Of a DNA stretch of 64,000 bases, positions 25,978 to 35,230 are shown one piece after another. The translations under genes and the position numbers were made by a program. This stretch comes from Streptomyces althioticus. Its GTDB lineage: Bacteria; Actinomycetota; Actinomycetes; Streptomycetales; Streptomycetaceae. The notes below the pieces were generated by a model. The model was not told where the DNA came from. It made no database searches and saw nothing but the letters and a program-made list of their open reading frames with translations. Each line of letters starts with the position of its first letter. The first letter of the stretch is position 1. The stretch covers positions 372,001 through 436,000 of the forward strand of contig BMSW01000002.1 in assembly GCA_014649355.1 (NCBI GenBank), written 5' to 3'.

Positions 25978-25992
25978 AATCATTTAATGATT
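25978..25992. promoter_or_regulatory. GntR-type operator palindrome
   Basis: AATCATT-T-AATGATT is a perfect 7-1-7 palindrome, AT-rich, lying between the GntR start and the divergent aldonate dehydratase gene. Its symmetry, length and position fit a FadR-subfamily operator. Confidence 0.8.
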
Positions 25993-26073
25993 GAGGTCCA
26001 GGGTAGCGGGGTCCGCGCCTCGACCACGCCCCATCCGCGCAGCGGACGACGCCGGAGTCACGGGAGTGTGCAC

Positions 26074-27810
26074 ATGACCGACCGTCGGAACACGGACCGC
26101 CGCAGTCAGGCCTGGTTCGGCGCACAGGGACGCAGCGGGATGCTGTACCGCTCGTGGATGCGCAACCAGGGCTTCGGGCACGAGGTGTTCGACGGACGTC
26201 CGGTCATCGGCATCGCGACGAGCGCGTCCGAACTCGCGCCGTGCAACGCGCACTTGACGCGCGTCGCGGAGGCGGTGAAGCGCGGGGTGTGGCAGGCGGG
26301 CGGTCTGCCGCTGCAGTTCCCGACCATGGCGACCGGCGAGACGCTGATGCGCCCGACGGCCATGCTGTACCGCAATCTCATGGCGATGGAGGTCGAGGAG
26401 CTGATCCGGGCCAACCCGCTCGACGGGGTGGTGCTGCTGTCCGGCTGCGACAAGACGACCCCCGCCATGCTGATGGGCGCCGCGAGCGTCGACCTGCCCG
26501 CGGTGATGGTGACCGGCGGGCCGATGCTCAACGGCAAGTACCGCGGCCAGGACGTGGGTTCGGGCACGCATGTGTGGAAGTTCGAGGAGGACCTGAAGAC
26601 CGGGCGGATGACCGAGGAGGAGTGCTTCTTCGCCGAGGGGTGCATGGCGCGGTCCAACGGTCACTGCATGACGATGGGGACCGCGTCGACCATGGCGTGC
26701 GTGGCCGAGGCGCTCGGTATGCAGCTGCCGGGTTCGGCGGCCTGGCCTGCGGTCGACTCGCGCCGGATGGAGACCGCGCAGGCGGCGGGGCGGCGCGTCG
26801 TCGACATGGTGGAGGAGGAACTGCGCCCTTCGCGGATCCTCACGCGTGAGGCGTTCGAGAACGCGATCCGGGTCAACGCGGCCATCGGCGGCTCCACCAA
26901 CGCCGTCATCCATCTCACCGCCCTCGCCGGACGCGTGGGCGTCGAACTCGGCCCGGACGACTTCGACGCGCTGGTGCGTGAGGTGCCGACGCTGGTGAAC
27001 CTGATGCCGAGCGGCACGTACCTGATGGAGGACTTCTGTTACGCGGGCGGACTCCCCGCCGTGATGGCCGAACTGCTCGGCGGCGGTCTGCTGCACGGCG
27101 GTCCGATCACGGTCACCGGACACACCGTCGCCGAGAACACGGCGCCGGCCGAACGCGTCGGCTCCGACGTCATCACCCCGCTCGACGCTCCCTTCCAGCC
27201 GGCCGGCACGGGCATCGCCGTCCTGCGCGGCAACCTGTGCCCGGACGGCGCGGTGATCAAGCAGTCCGCCGCGTCGCCGCACCTGCTCACCCACCGTGGA
27301 CCGGCTCGCGTCTTCGACTCCCCCGAGGCGTACCACGCCGTCGCCGACGACCCGGATCTGGACGTCGACGAGAACACCGTCGTCGTCATCCGCAACGCCG
27401 GGCCCAAGGGCTACCCGGGAATGCCCGAGGTCTCCAACGTGCCGTTGCCGGCGAAGCTGTTGAAGGCCGGGATCACCGACATGGTGCGGGTCTGCGACGG
27501 CCGGATGAGCGGCACGGGGTACGGGACCGTCGTTCTGCACGTGACCCCCGAGGCCGCCGTCGGAGGGCCGCTCGCCCTGGTGCGCGACGGGGACCCCGTC
27601 GTCCTCGACGTCCCCGGGCGCACCCTGCGTCTCGACGTCGACGACGCCGAACTCGCACGGCGCAGGGAGGAGTGGACACCGCCCGCGGAGCGGTACGTGA
27701 GCGGCTACACCTGGCTCTACACCCAGCACGTCGAACAGGCCGACCGGGGAGCCGACTTCGGTTTCCTGCGCGGCGGGCGGGGCCACGAGGTGCCTCGCGA
27801 CTCCCACTGA
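26074..27810 (+). CDS. IlvD/Edd-family aldonate dehydratase
   Basis: 578 residues with the iron-sulphur dehydratase signatures: ELAPCNAHLTRVAEAVKRGV, VVLLSGCDKTTPAMLMGA, and GHCMTMGTASTMACVAEALG, whose cysteines bind the cluster, plus the C-terminal CDGRMSGTGYGTVVLHVTPE. The match is closer to sugar-acid dehydratases (L-arabonate, D-xylonate) than to IlvD, judging by the N-terminal SGMLYRSWMRNQGFGHEVFD. It would turn an aldonate into a 2-keto-3-deoxy acid. It is divergent from the GntR gene and 29 nt before the FAH-family gene. The exact sugar is not decided. Confidence 0.88.
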   Translation: MTDRRNTDRRSQAWFGAQGRSGMLYRSWMRNQGFGHEVFDGRPVIGIATSASELAPCNAHLTRVAEAVKRGVWQAGGLPLQFPTMATGETLMRPTAMLYRNLMAMEVEELIRANPLDGVVLLSGCDKTTPAMLMGAASVDLPAVMVTGGPMLNGKYRGQDVGSGTHVWKFEEDLKTGRMTEEECFFAEGCMARSNGHCMTMGTASTMACVAEALGMQLPGSAAWPAVDSRRMETAQAAGRRVVDMVEEELRPSRILTREAFENAIRVNAAIGGSTNAVIHLTALAGRVGVELGPDDFDALVREVPTLVNLMPSGTYLMEDFCYAGGLPAVMAELLGGGLLHGGPITVTGHTVAENTAPAERVGSDVITPLDAPFQPAGTGIAVLRGNLCPDGAVIKQSAASPHLLTHRGPARVFDSPEAYHAVADDPDLDVDENTVVVIRNAGPKGYPGMPEVSNVPLPAKLLKAGITDMVRVCDGRMSGTGYGTVVLHVTPEAAVGGPLALVRDGDPVVLDVPGRTLRLDVDDAELARRREEWTPPAERYVSGYTWLYTQHVEQADRGADFGFLRGGRGHEVPRDSH

Positions 27811-27839
27811 GCCTCCGTCTTCCGAGGAGTGGATCGACC

Positions 27840-29027
27840 GTGGAAACGGCAGCAGCGCATCCCCGTCCGGTTCTCACCGCGGACTCCGTCCTGCCGGAGG
27901 ACGCCGGCCGTGCGGCCCTTGTCGCGCGGGTCCACGACCCGGAGGCGGGGGGACCGTGCGTGGCGGCGGTGCGGGGTGCGGACGTGGTCGACCTGACGGC
28001 CGTCGCGCCCACCGTGTCCGACCTGCTGGAACGGGACGACGCGGCGGAGGTGGCGCGGGAGGCGTCCGGCGGCCGACGTTGGCGCCTGGACGACCTCCTG
28101 GCCGCCCGGCCCGGCCGGTCCGACGTTCCTCACCTGCTGGCCCCCGTGGACCTCCAGGTCGTCAAGGCAGCGGGAGTCACGTTCGCGCGGAGTCTGCTCG
28201 AACGCGTCATCGAGGAACGTACGGGCGGGGACCCGGCGCAGGCCGCGCGGGTGCGGGAGCGTGTGGTGCGGCTGGTGGGCGGCAGACTCGACGGCATCCG
28301 GCCCGGATCGCCGGAGGCGGCCGAGGTCAAGGAGCTGCTGCTCGCCGAGGGGTTGTGGTCGCAGTACCTGGAGGTCGGCATCGGGCCGGACCCGGAGGTG
28401 TTCACCAAGGCGCCCGTGCTGTCGGCGGTGGGTACGGGCGCGGACATCGGCGTGCTCCGCGCCTCCGTGTGGAACAACCCCGAACCGGAGGCGGTCCTGG
28501 TCGTCGACTCGCGGGGCCGGGTGCGCGGCGCGACGCTCGGCAACGACGTCAACCTCCGTGACGTGGAGGGCCGTAGCGCCCTGCTGCTGTCCCGCGCCAA
28601 GGACAACAACGCGTCCTGCGCGATCGGCCCGTTCGTCCGCCTGCTCGACGACGGCTTCGGCATCGACGCGGTACGCCACCTCGACATCGACCTGCGCGTC
28701 GAGGGCCCGGACGGCTACGTGCTGCGGGGCAGCAGCTCCCTGCGGGAGATCAGCCGCGACGTACTGGACCTGGTGTCCGCGACGTACGGCGCCCACCACC
28801 AGTACCCGGACGGCTTCGCCCTGTTCACGGGCACACTGTTCGCCCCCACCGAGGACCGCACGACGCCTGGCGAGGGCTTCACCCACGAGTACGGCGACAT
28901 GGTCCACATCTCCAGCCCCCGCCTGGGCGCCCTGATCAACACGGTGGTTCCCAGCGAGGAGGCACCGCCGTGGACCTTCGGGGTGGGGGCGCTGATGCGG
29001 AACCTGGCGCGGCGGGGGCTGTTGTAG
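27840..29027 (+). CDS. FAH-family enzyme, probable 2-keto-3-deoxy sugar acid dehydratase
   Basis: 395 residues from a GTG preceded by GAGGAG. The N-terminal 115 residues are a weakly conserved domain. The C-terminal fumarylacetoacetate-hydrolase fold shows FTKAPVLSAVGTGADIGV, EAVLVVDSRGRVRGATLGND and ALLLSRAKDNNASCAIGPFV, the metal-binding acids being around GNDVNLRDVEG. Family members acting beside an aldonate dehydratase convert 2-keto-3-deoxy-pentonates to alpha-ketoglutarate semialdehyde, or act on related keto acids. The placement supports a non-phosphorylative pentose route. Confidence 0.82.
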   Translation: METAAAHPRPVLTADSVLPEDAGRAALVARVHDPEAGGPCVAAVRGADVVDLTAVAPTVSDLLERDDAAEVAREASGGRRWRLDDLLAARPGRSDVPHLLAPVDLQVVKAAGVTFARSLLERVIEERTGGDPAQAARVRERVVRLVGGRLDGIRPGSPEAAEVKELLLAEGLWSQYLEVGIGPDPEVFTKAPVLSAVGTGADIGVLRASVWNNPEPEAVLVVDSRGRVRGATLGNDVNLRDVEGRSALLLSRAKDNNASCAIGPFVRLLDDGFGIDAVRHLDIDLRVEGPDGYVLRGSSSLREISRDVLDLVSATYGAHHQYPDGFALFTGTLFAPTEDRTTPGEGFTHEYGDMVHISSPRLGALINTVVPSEEAPPWTFGVGALMRNLARRGLL

Positions 29028-29128
29028 ACGGCGGGCGAGGTCAACGGCCCGCCGGCTCAGCCCTTGACGACGCGGCCCCTCCCGGGGCTCGCGTAGGTGG
29101 GATTCCAGGGCCCGCGAGACTGCCGGAC

Positions 29129-29163
29129 GGGGTGCGCGGCCCCTGACGTGTGCCGCGCACCCC
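29129..29163. terminator. Hairpin between convergent genes
   Basis: A perfect 12-bp stem GGGGTGCGCGGC with an 11-nt loop lies in the 142-nt gap between the FAH-family gene and the convergent GH3 gene. It probably terminates both transcripts. Confidence 0.65.
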
Positions 29164-29169
29164 CGCGGG

Positions 29170-31548
29170 TCAGGTGGTGGCCGGCTTCTGCACGAACGTG
29201 GCGTGCAGGCGTCGGGTGTGGTCCACGTGGCGTGCCGCGCCGGTCAGCACCACTTCGGCCGTCAGGCGCGGGTCGGCGCTGGAGGCCGCCAGCCTCAGTT
29301 CCAGCGCGCCCGGTTCCACCACGCGGCGCCCGTCGCGGTCCGTGAACGACGCGAGGTCGGCCGGGACGGTGACCGTCAGTCGTCGGGCCTCCCCCGCGTC
29401 CAGGGTGACCCGGGTGTAGCCGATGAGGCGTTGCACCGGCTGGACCACGGAGGCGACCGGGTCGTGCAGGTACAGCTGGACGACCTCCGTGCCGCCGCGG
29501 TCACCCGTGTTGCGGACGGTGAAGGCGAGCGTGAACTCGCCGTCGGTCGGGGCCTCCTGGGCGTGCACCGTGAGGTCGGTCCAGTCGAACCGTGTGTAGG
29601 ACAGGCCGTGGCCGAAGGGGAACGCGGGGGTCGGGTCCACGCTGGACGCGTCGTTGACGTGGGCGAGCGGAGCTCCGAGGTAGGTGCCGGGCTGGGAGCC
29701 CGGTGTGCGGGGCACGCCGACCGGGAGGCGTCCGGACGGGTTGACCCGGCCGCTGAGCACACCGGCGATCGCGTGTGTCCCCTCCTCGCCCGGGAAGAAC
29801 GACTGCACGATCGCCGCCGAATCCGCCACCGCGCGCCCGAGCGCGTAGGGCCGCCCGGCCAGCATCACGGTCACCACGGGCGTCCCGGCGTCGAGCAGCG
29901 CGTCGAGGAGTCGCTGCTGCGCGCCGGGGAGGTCCAGTGTCTCCGCGTCGCAGCCCTCGCCGCTGGTGCCGCGTCCGAAGAGGCCGGCCCGGTCGCCCAG
30001 CGCCACCACGGTGACGTCTGCCTCGCGGGCCGCCCGTACCGCCTCGTCCAGGCCGGAGAGGTCACCGTCGTCGACGCCCGTGCCGCGCACGTACGTGATG
30101 TCGGCGCCGGGGAACTCCGCCGTGAGGGTCTCGCGCAGGGTGGGCAGGCCGATGCCGTGAGGGGTGCCGGGGTGGCGGACGCCGATGTGCTGAGGGAAGG
30201 AGTAGCAGCCCAGCACGGCGGTGGGTTCGTCGGCGTTGGGGCCGATCAGGGCGATGCGGCGGGGCCGGCCGAGCGGGAGGGTGCCGTCGTTGGCGAGCAG
30301 CACGACCGCTTCCTCGGCGAGCGTGCGCGCCAGGGCGCGGTTCTCGGGGCTGTCCAGGTCGACGCGGCCGCGCAGGGCCTCCGGGTCGTCCGGGCCGGTT
30401 CCGTCGAGTGCCGCCGGTACGGGGTCCCAGTCGGGGTCGAGCAGGCCGAGCGCGGCCTTCTGGGTGAGGATCCGGCGCAGGGCGCGGTCGACGAGTTCCT
30501 CGGGGACGCGGCCGTCGGCGACGGCTTCGGTGAGTGGGGCGCCGTAGGTCTTGACGTTGGGTAGTTCGACGTCGATGCCCGCCTGGAGCGCGGTGCCGGC
30601 GGCGTCAGCCCAGTCGGCCGCGACACCGTGCAGGGTTTTCAGGAAGGCCACGGCGAAGTAGTCGGCGACGACCGTTCCGTCGAAGCCCCACGTGTCGCGG
30701 AGCAGCCCGGTGAGCAGGCTTTCGTCGGCTGCCGAGGGCACGCCGTCGGTGTCGGTGTAGGCGTTCATCACCGACCGGGCGCCGCCCTCGAGGATCGCCA
30801 TCTCGAAGGGCGGGAGCAGCACGTCGGCGCGCTCCCGCGGGCCCATGGAGGCGGGTGCGAGATTGCGTCCGGCGCGGGAGGCGGAATACCCGGCGAAGTG
30901 CTTCAGCGTGGCGACGATCCCGGCGGACTCCAGGCCCTGCACGTACGCGGTGCCGATGGTGCCGACGAGGTACGGGTCCTCGCCGATGGTCTCCTCGACG
31001 CGGCCCCAGCGGGCGTCCCGCACCACGTCCAGGACGGGAGCGAGACCCTGGTGGACGCCGACGGCCCGCATGTCACGGCCGATCGCGGCGGCCATGCGCC
31101 GGACCAGGTCGGGGTCGAACGCGGCGCCCCAGGACAGCGGAACCGGGTAGGCGGTGGCACCCCAGGCGGCGAAGCCGGCCAGGCACTCGTCGTGCGCGAG
31201 GGCAGGGATGCGGAAGCGGTTGGAGGCGGCGATACGCGCCTGGGTGCGGGCGAGGGACAGCGCGCCGAGGGCGGGGTCGACCGGGACGGTGCCGAAGGGG
31301 CGGGTCAGCTGCCCCAGTCCCGTGGGGAGGAGCGCGTCGAGGTCGACGGCCTCCTCCATGTCGTGCTGGTGCGGGGCGACTTCGCCGCCGTCGGCGGCGG
31401 CGCCCACCCACACCCCGAAGAGCTGGGCGGTCTTCTCCTCGAGGGTCATGGCGGCGATCAGCGCGTCGACGCGTGCGTCGACGGGGGCGGTCGGGTCGTT
31501 CCAGAGGGAGAGGGCGGAGGGGTTCTCCGCGGCCACGTCGGCGTTCAC
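29170..31548 (-). CDS. Cytoplasmic GH3 beta-xylosidase/beta-glucosidase
   Basis: 792 residues, no signal peptide. The GH3 (beta/alpha)8 domain shows RFRIPALAHDECLAGFAAWG, WGRVEETIGEDPYLVG, KHFAGY (216-221) and the nucleophile Asp296 in GTVVADYFAV. The second domain has an IVQSFFPGEEGTHAIAGVLS block and a C-terminal fibronectin III-like region near 660-770. It would hydrolyse imported xylo- or cello-oligosaccharides. GTG start with GGAGG close by. It is the last gene of a leftward sugar-uptake operon like bxlE-F-G-A; beta-xylosidase is slightly favoured by that context. Confidence 0.9.
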   Translation of the reverse strand: MNADVAAENPSALSLWNDPTAPVDARVDALIAAMTLEEKTAQLFGVWVGAAADGGEVAPHQHDMEEAVDLDALLPTGLGQLTRPFGTVPVDPALGALSLARTQARIAASNRFRIPALAHDECLAGFAAWGATAYPVPLSWGAAFDPDLVRRMAAAIGRDMRAVGVHQGLAPVLDVVRDARWGRVEETIGEDPYLVGTIGTAYVQGLESAGIVATLKHFAGYSASRAGRNLAPASMGPRERADVLLPPFEMAILEGGARSVMNAYTDTDGVPSAADESLLTGLLRDTWGFDGTVVADYFAVAFLKTLHGVAADWADAAGTALQAGIDVELPNVKTYGAPLTEAVADGRVPEELVDRALRRILTQKAALGLLDPDWDPVPAALDGTGPDDPEALRGRVDLDSPENRALARTLAEEAVVLLANDGTLPLGRPRRIALIGPNADEPTAVLGCYSFPQHIGVRHPGTPHGIGLPTLRETLTAEFPGADITYVRGTGVDDGDLSGLDEAVRAAREADVTVVALGDRAGLFGRGTSGEGCDAETLDLPGAQQRLLDALLDAGTPVVTVMLAGRPYALGRAVADSAAIVQSFFPGEEGTHAIAGVLSGRVNPSGRLPVGVPRTPGSQPGTYLGAPLAHVNDASSVDPTPAFPFGHGLSYTRFDWTDLTVHAQEAPTDGEFTLAFTVRNTGDRGGTEVVQLYLHDPVASVVQPVQRLIGYTRVTLDAGEARRLTVTVPADLASFTDRDGRRVVEPGALELRLAASSADPRLTAEVVLTGAARHVDHTRRLHATFVQKPATT

Positions 31549-31688
31549 TTTCCTCCTCCGCCCGCCGGGCCCCGTACCGGGGGCGGGGCGGGCGTACCGG
31601 TGGTCGAGTGGGGGTCGGGGCGGGGCGCCGGGCCCCGCCGGTGCCGGTGCCGGTGTCGGTCACGACGGGTGGAACGGGTCAGGTCTCG

Positions 31689-32585
31689 TCAGCGGCTGAA
31701 CCCCGCCGTCAGGCCGCTCAGCAGCTGGCGGCGGCCGAAGGCGTACAGCACCAGGACGGGCAGGGTGGTGAGGACGACGGCGGCCAGCACGGCCGGGACG
31801 TTGACCCCGTACTGGCCCTGGAAGGTCCACAGGGCGAGTGGCAGGGTCCTGCGGTCGGGGCTCTGGGTGAGGACCAGGGGCAGCAGGAAGCCGTTCCAGA
31901 TGGTCAGGGCGTTGAAGATGGACACGGTGAGGATGGCGGGCCGGGTGAGCGGCGCCGCGAGCCGCCACAGCGTCGTCCATTCGGTGGCGCCGTCCACGCG
32001 CATCGAGTCGAAGAGCTCCTTCGGCACGTCGCGGATGAAGTTGGCGAGGACCAGCACGGACAGCGGGATGGCGAAGGCGATGGACGGGAGGATCAGCGCG
32101 GTCAGGCTGTCGTAGAGGTGCAGTTTGATGATGATGAGGTAGACCGGGATGACCGTCGCCTGCAGGGGGATGGCCAGCCCCATGAGGAACAGTCCGTTCA
32201 TGGCGCGCAGCACGCGCATGCGCCAGCCGCGGACGATGGCGTAGGCCGCCATGAAGGAGACGAGGACCGCCGGGATCACCGCTCCGGCGGTGACGACGAC
32301 GCTGTTCACGAAGTACTGGAGGAAGTCGGACTCGACGACCATCCGGTAGTTGTCGAGGGTCGGGTCGGCCGACGGCACCAGCGGGTTGCTCGCGTAGTAG
32401 CGGCTGCGGTCCTTGAGGCTGGTGATGAGGGTCCAGTAGAGGGGTACGGCGACGACGGCCAGCCAGAGCCAGCCGGCCAGTCCACCGGGCCAGTTGCGCC
32501 GGCGGGCCGCCGGACGCGAGCCGTGCGGCCCTGCTGGGCGGGTGGCCTTCTGGGGTCGTCGGGTCTTGGTGAGCGTGGTGGTCAC
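31689..32585 (-). CDS. Sugar ABC transporter permease, MalG type
   Basis: 298 residues, six spans after an Arg-rich cytoplasmic N-terminus. The EAA-loop equivalent that docks the ATPase is ELFDSMRVDGATEWTTLWRL, typical of CUT1 carbohydrate importers. A GTG start follows the previous permease stop with a single-base gap, so the two are translationally coupled. It partners the MalF-type permease and the lipoprotein of this operon; no ATPase gene is present, as usual in Streptomyces, where a shared MsiK-type ATPase serves. Confidence 0.92.
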   Translation of the reverse strand: MTTTLTKTRRPQKATRPAGPHGSRPAARRRNWPGGLAGWLWLAVVAVPLYWTLITSLKDRSRYYASNPLVPSADPTLDNYRMVVESDFLQYFVNSVVVTAGAVIPAVLVSFMAAYAIVRGWRMRVLRAMNGLFLMGLAIPLQATVIPVYLIIIKLHLYDSLTALILPSIAFAIPLSVLVLANFIRDVPKELFDSMRVDGATEWTTLWRLAAPLTRPAILTVSIFNALTIWNGFLLPLVLTQSPDRRTLPLALWTFQGQYGVNVPAVLAAVVLTTLPVLVLYAFGRRQLLSGLTAGFSR

Positions 32586-32586
32586 G

Positions 32587-33495
32587 TCAGGAGGCCCCCT
32601 CGAGTTGGCTCGCCGCGGCGTCCCGGCCTCCGAGGCGGCGCAGCAGCAGGGCGAGGGCGAGGCCGACGAGGACGAGGATGACCGCGATCGCGCTGGCGGG
32701 TCCCATGAGGCTGGCCTGGAATCCGCGCTTGTACATGTCCAGTGCGAGGACGCGGGTGGCGTCGCCGGGTCCGCCCTCGGTCAGGACGAAGATGAGGTCG
32801 AAGAAGGTCAGGGACCCGACGACCATCAGGGTGGACGAGGTGATGATGGTGTACTTCAGCTGCGGCAGTGTGATGCTGAAGAACTGCCTGACCCGCCCGG
32901 CTCCGTCCAACTGGGCGGCTTCGTACAGGGACTTCGGGATCTGCTGGACGCCTCCCTGGTAGATCAGGGAGTGGAACGGGACGAACTGCCAGGAGACGAC
33001 GAAGATGACGACGCCGAACGCGAGGCCCGGCCGCCCCAGCCAGTCCTTGCTGAGCGCTTCGACGCCGAGTCCGGCGCCGAGCCCGAAGTTCGGGTCGAGC
33101 AGCGCCTCGTAGGCGATGGCGATGGCGGCGGAGCTGAGCATCAGCGGGATGAAGTAGACGACGCCCAGCACCGCGCGGTACCGCTGGCGTCCGGCGAGGA
33201 ACGTGCCGAGCAGGATGCTGAGCGGTGTCTGCACGGCCCAGGACACGGCCATCACCAGGAACGTCACCCACAGGGCGTGCGGCAGCCCGGGATCGGTGAG
33301 CACCGCGCGCCAGCTGGTCAGCCCGGTGACGCGGATGGAGCCGATGCCGTCCCAGGTGGTGAAGCTCAGCGCGAAGACGCCGACGAGCGGTACGACGGCG
33401 AAGCCGGTGAAGAGCAGCAGTGCGGGCGTCGCCAGCCAGGGCAGGATGCTGCGCCGGGGGCGACGACCGCTCCGCTTGGCGGTGAGCGTGCTCAT
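32587..33495 (-). CDS. Sugar ABC transporter permease, MalF type
   Basis: 302 residues, six spans. The cytoplasmic EAA loop is SLYEAAQLDGAGRVRQFFSI followed by TLPQLKY, the MalF-type signature of CUT1 importers. It overlaps the lipoprotein stop by ATGA and the next permease follows at once. It forms the channel heterodimer with the MalG-type protein for the oligosaccharide delivered by the lipoprotein. Confidence 0.92.
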   Translation of the reverse strand: MSTLTAKRSGRRPRRSILPWLATPALLLFTGFAVVPLVGVFALSFTTWDGIGSIRVTGLTSWRAVLTDPGLPHALWVTFLVMAVSWAVQTPLSILLGTFLAGRQRYRAVLGVVYFIPLMLSSAAIAIAYEALLDPNFGLGAGLGVEALSKDWLGRPGLAFGVVIFVVSWQFVPFHSLIYQGGVQQIPKSLYEAAQLDGAGRVRQFFSITLPQLKYTIITSSTLMVVGSLTFFDLIFVLTEGGPGDATRVLALDMYKRGFQASLMGPASAIAVILVLVGLALALLLRRLGGRDAAASQLEGAS

Positions 33496-34802
33496 GCGGC
33501 GGTGACCGCGTTGAGGTTGGAGGCGAACTGCTGGGGAGATATGGACAGTTGGAAAAGCTTCACGATGTTGTCGAGCAGCGTCTCCGCGGCGGTGGGGCTG
33601 AGTGCCTGGTCCCAGGACTGCACGAACACCTTGGCCTTGCTGGCGACGTCGTACGTGAACTGCAGGAACTCGGCGTTGTCGGACTCGGCCAGCAGTTTCT
33701 CCGTGCCCAGCCGGATCGGCACCGACCCGTTGCCGATCCACTGTTTCACCTCCTCCTCCTGGAGGATGCCGGTGGCGAAGAAGTCCTTGGCGATCTTCTT
33801 CTGCTCGGCGCTCGCCTTGGCGGAGATGGACAGGTACTGGGCGGGGTTGCCGACGGTGTTGCTGAGGTCGCCCTTGCCGCCCTCGACGGCCGGGAAGTTC
33901 ATGAAGCCGAGCGAGTCGCTGGACACGAAGTCGCCGCCGTCGGCCTGCTGGATGCCGTACGACCAGGCGCCGTGCAGCATCATGGCCGCGCGGTCGGTGT
34001 ACAGCAGGGCCTGGTCGGCGTTGGAGTCCGCGGTGATGGAGGAGAACCCCTTCACGAACCCGTCGGCCTTCACCAGGTCCTGGAGCGCGGTGAGCGCCTT
34101 GATGGCGTCGGGGTGCGACCAGGCGTTCTTCTCGCCCTCGATGGCGGCCTGGAACACCTCGGGCCCGCCGATGCGGTCGAACAGGAACTCCAGCCACATC
34201 ATGTTGGTCCACCGTGACTGCCCGCCGAGCGCGAACGGGGCGATGCCCTTCGCGTTGAACTTCGGTACCAGGGCCATGATGTCGTCCCAGGACTCGGGCG
34301 GATCCACCTTGACCCGGTCGAACACCCGCTTGTTGTAGTAGAGGATGATCGGCTGCACCGTCTCGCACGGCATCGCGTAGATCTTGCCGTCGACGGTCGC
34401 CGCGCCGAACGAGGACGGGAACAGCCCCTTCTTGACGTCGGGGTTCTCGTCGAACCACGGGGTGAGGTCCTCGACCTGCCCGGCCTCGGCGTAGGCGCGC
34501 AGGGTCCCGCCGCCCCAGCCCCAGATGACGGTGGGCGCCTGTCCGGCGCCGATGGCTGTCTTGATCTTCGTCTTGTAGGCGTCGTTCTGGTAGGTCGTGT
34601 CCTCGATCTGCGTGTCCGGGTTGGCCTTGTTGAAGGCGTCGACGGCGCCGGCCCTGACACCTTCCTGCGGCTGTCCGTTCAGGTACCAGTAGGTGGCGGC
34701 ACCGCCCTTGCCGGGGCCCGAGGAGCCGCTGCAGGCGGCGAGCGCCGCGGAGACGGGCACGGCGGCCGCGAGGCCGAGAAGGGTACGTCGGGAGAGCGCC
34801 AT
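33492..34802 (-). CDS. Sugar ABC transporter substrate-binding lipoprotein
   Basis: 436 residues. The N-terminus MALSRRTLLGLAAAVPVSAA has a twin-arginine signal, and the lipobox ends at Cys24, so it is likely exported by Tat and anchored outside. The body has the CUT1 binding-protein features WGWGGGTLRAYAEAGQVEDL and MPCETVQPIILYYNKRVFD. GGAGA lies 7 nt before the ATG. It is the first gene of the operon, 50 nt downstream of the palindrome at 34854, and divergent from the LacI gene at 35231. The ligand is probably xylobiose or a similar oligosaccharide. Confidence 0.9.
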   Translation of the reverse strand: MALSRRTLLGLAAAVPVSAALAACSGSSGPGKGGAATYWYLNGQPQEGVRAGAVDAFNKANPDTQIEDTTYQNDAYKTKIKTAIGAGQAPTVIWGWGGGTLRAYAEAGQVEDLTPWFDENPDVKKGLFPSSFGAATVDGKIYAMPCETVQPIILYYNKRVFDRVKVDPPESWDDIMALVPKFNAKGIAPFALGGQSRWTNMMWLEFLFDRIGGPEVFQAAIEGEKNAWSHPDAIKALTALQDLVKADGFVKGFSSITADSNADQALLYTDRAAMMLHGAWSYGIQQADGGDFVSSDSLGFMNFPAVEGGKGDLSNTVGNPAQYLSISAKASAEQKKIAKDFFATGILQEEEVKQWIGNGSVPIRLGTEKLLAESDNAEFLQFTYDVASKAKVFVQSWDQALSPTAAETLLDNIVKLFQLSISPQQFASNLNAVTAA

Positions 34803-34853
34803 GATTTTCTCCGCACTCGAGAGCCGAGGGGCGTCTCGTGGGTCGTGGAAAGG

Positions 34854-34863
34854 TTTTCGAAAA
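34854..34863. promoter_or_regulatory. LacI-type operator upstream of the sugar operon
   Basis: TTTTCGAAAA is a perfect 10-bp palindrome in a GGTTTTCGAAAATC context, about 52 nt before the lipoprotein start. Central CG and flanking A/T runs fit LacI-family binding. The divergent LacI gene at 35231 is the probable regulator. The whole 34803-35230 interval (428 nt) carries only this divergent control region; I see no gene in it. Confidence 0.7.
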
Positions 34864-35001
34864 TCACTTCGTCTAGCTCTGTTCGAGCAAGCTAGGTTTC
34901 GCGCTGATGCGGTGTCAAGACGCGTGCAAGGGCGACCCGAAGCGGCCATGTTCCTTGTGACACAAGGGCCTTGATCGCCCCGCCCACGCCAGGGCATGAT
35001 C

Positions 35002-35019
35002 CGAAACTGTTTCGAAACA
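35002..35019. promoter_or_regulatory. Overlapping LacI-type palindromes
   Basis: Two perfect palindromes share the half-site GTTTCG: CGAAAC-T-GTTTCG (35002-35014) and TGTTTCGAAACA (35008-35019). They lie about 210 nt before the LacI start. The first resembles the CGAA-N-TTCG type of site described for BxlR. Two overlapping choices of dyad could allow graded repression. Confidence 0.7.
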
Positions 35020-35230
35020 ACCCTGCGAAAGGTGTTGATGACGCGGCGGCTGCGGGCTGTCACACTGTCGGTGCGTTCCGTGCCGGGTCCGTCGGGTCCG
35101 GCACCGTCCCGCTCGCCGGACGATCCCGGCGGCGGGGCGGCGTTCACCGGTACGGTTGTGCGGATCAGTCCGCGTGACCGGCCGGACCGTCGGGTCACCG
35201 TCCCGGCGGCCCTACAGCTGAGAGGAACCG

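Noticed and set aside
29064..29098. TTGACG followed by TAGG-like element as a promoter
   Set aside because: Spacing is too long for a sigma-70-type promoter and it lies between convergent gene ends.
31600..31680. GGTGCC-type short direct repeats near the GH3 start
   Set aside because: Units are short and imperfect and are ordinary high-GC low-complexity sequence.
34971..35177. 68-codon plus-strand frame in the LacI promoter region
   Set aside because: It overlaps the LacI operators and shows no convincing ribosome-binding site or coding bias.
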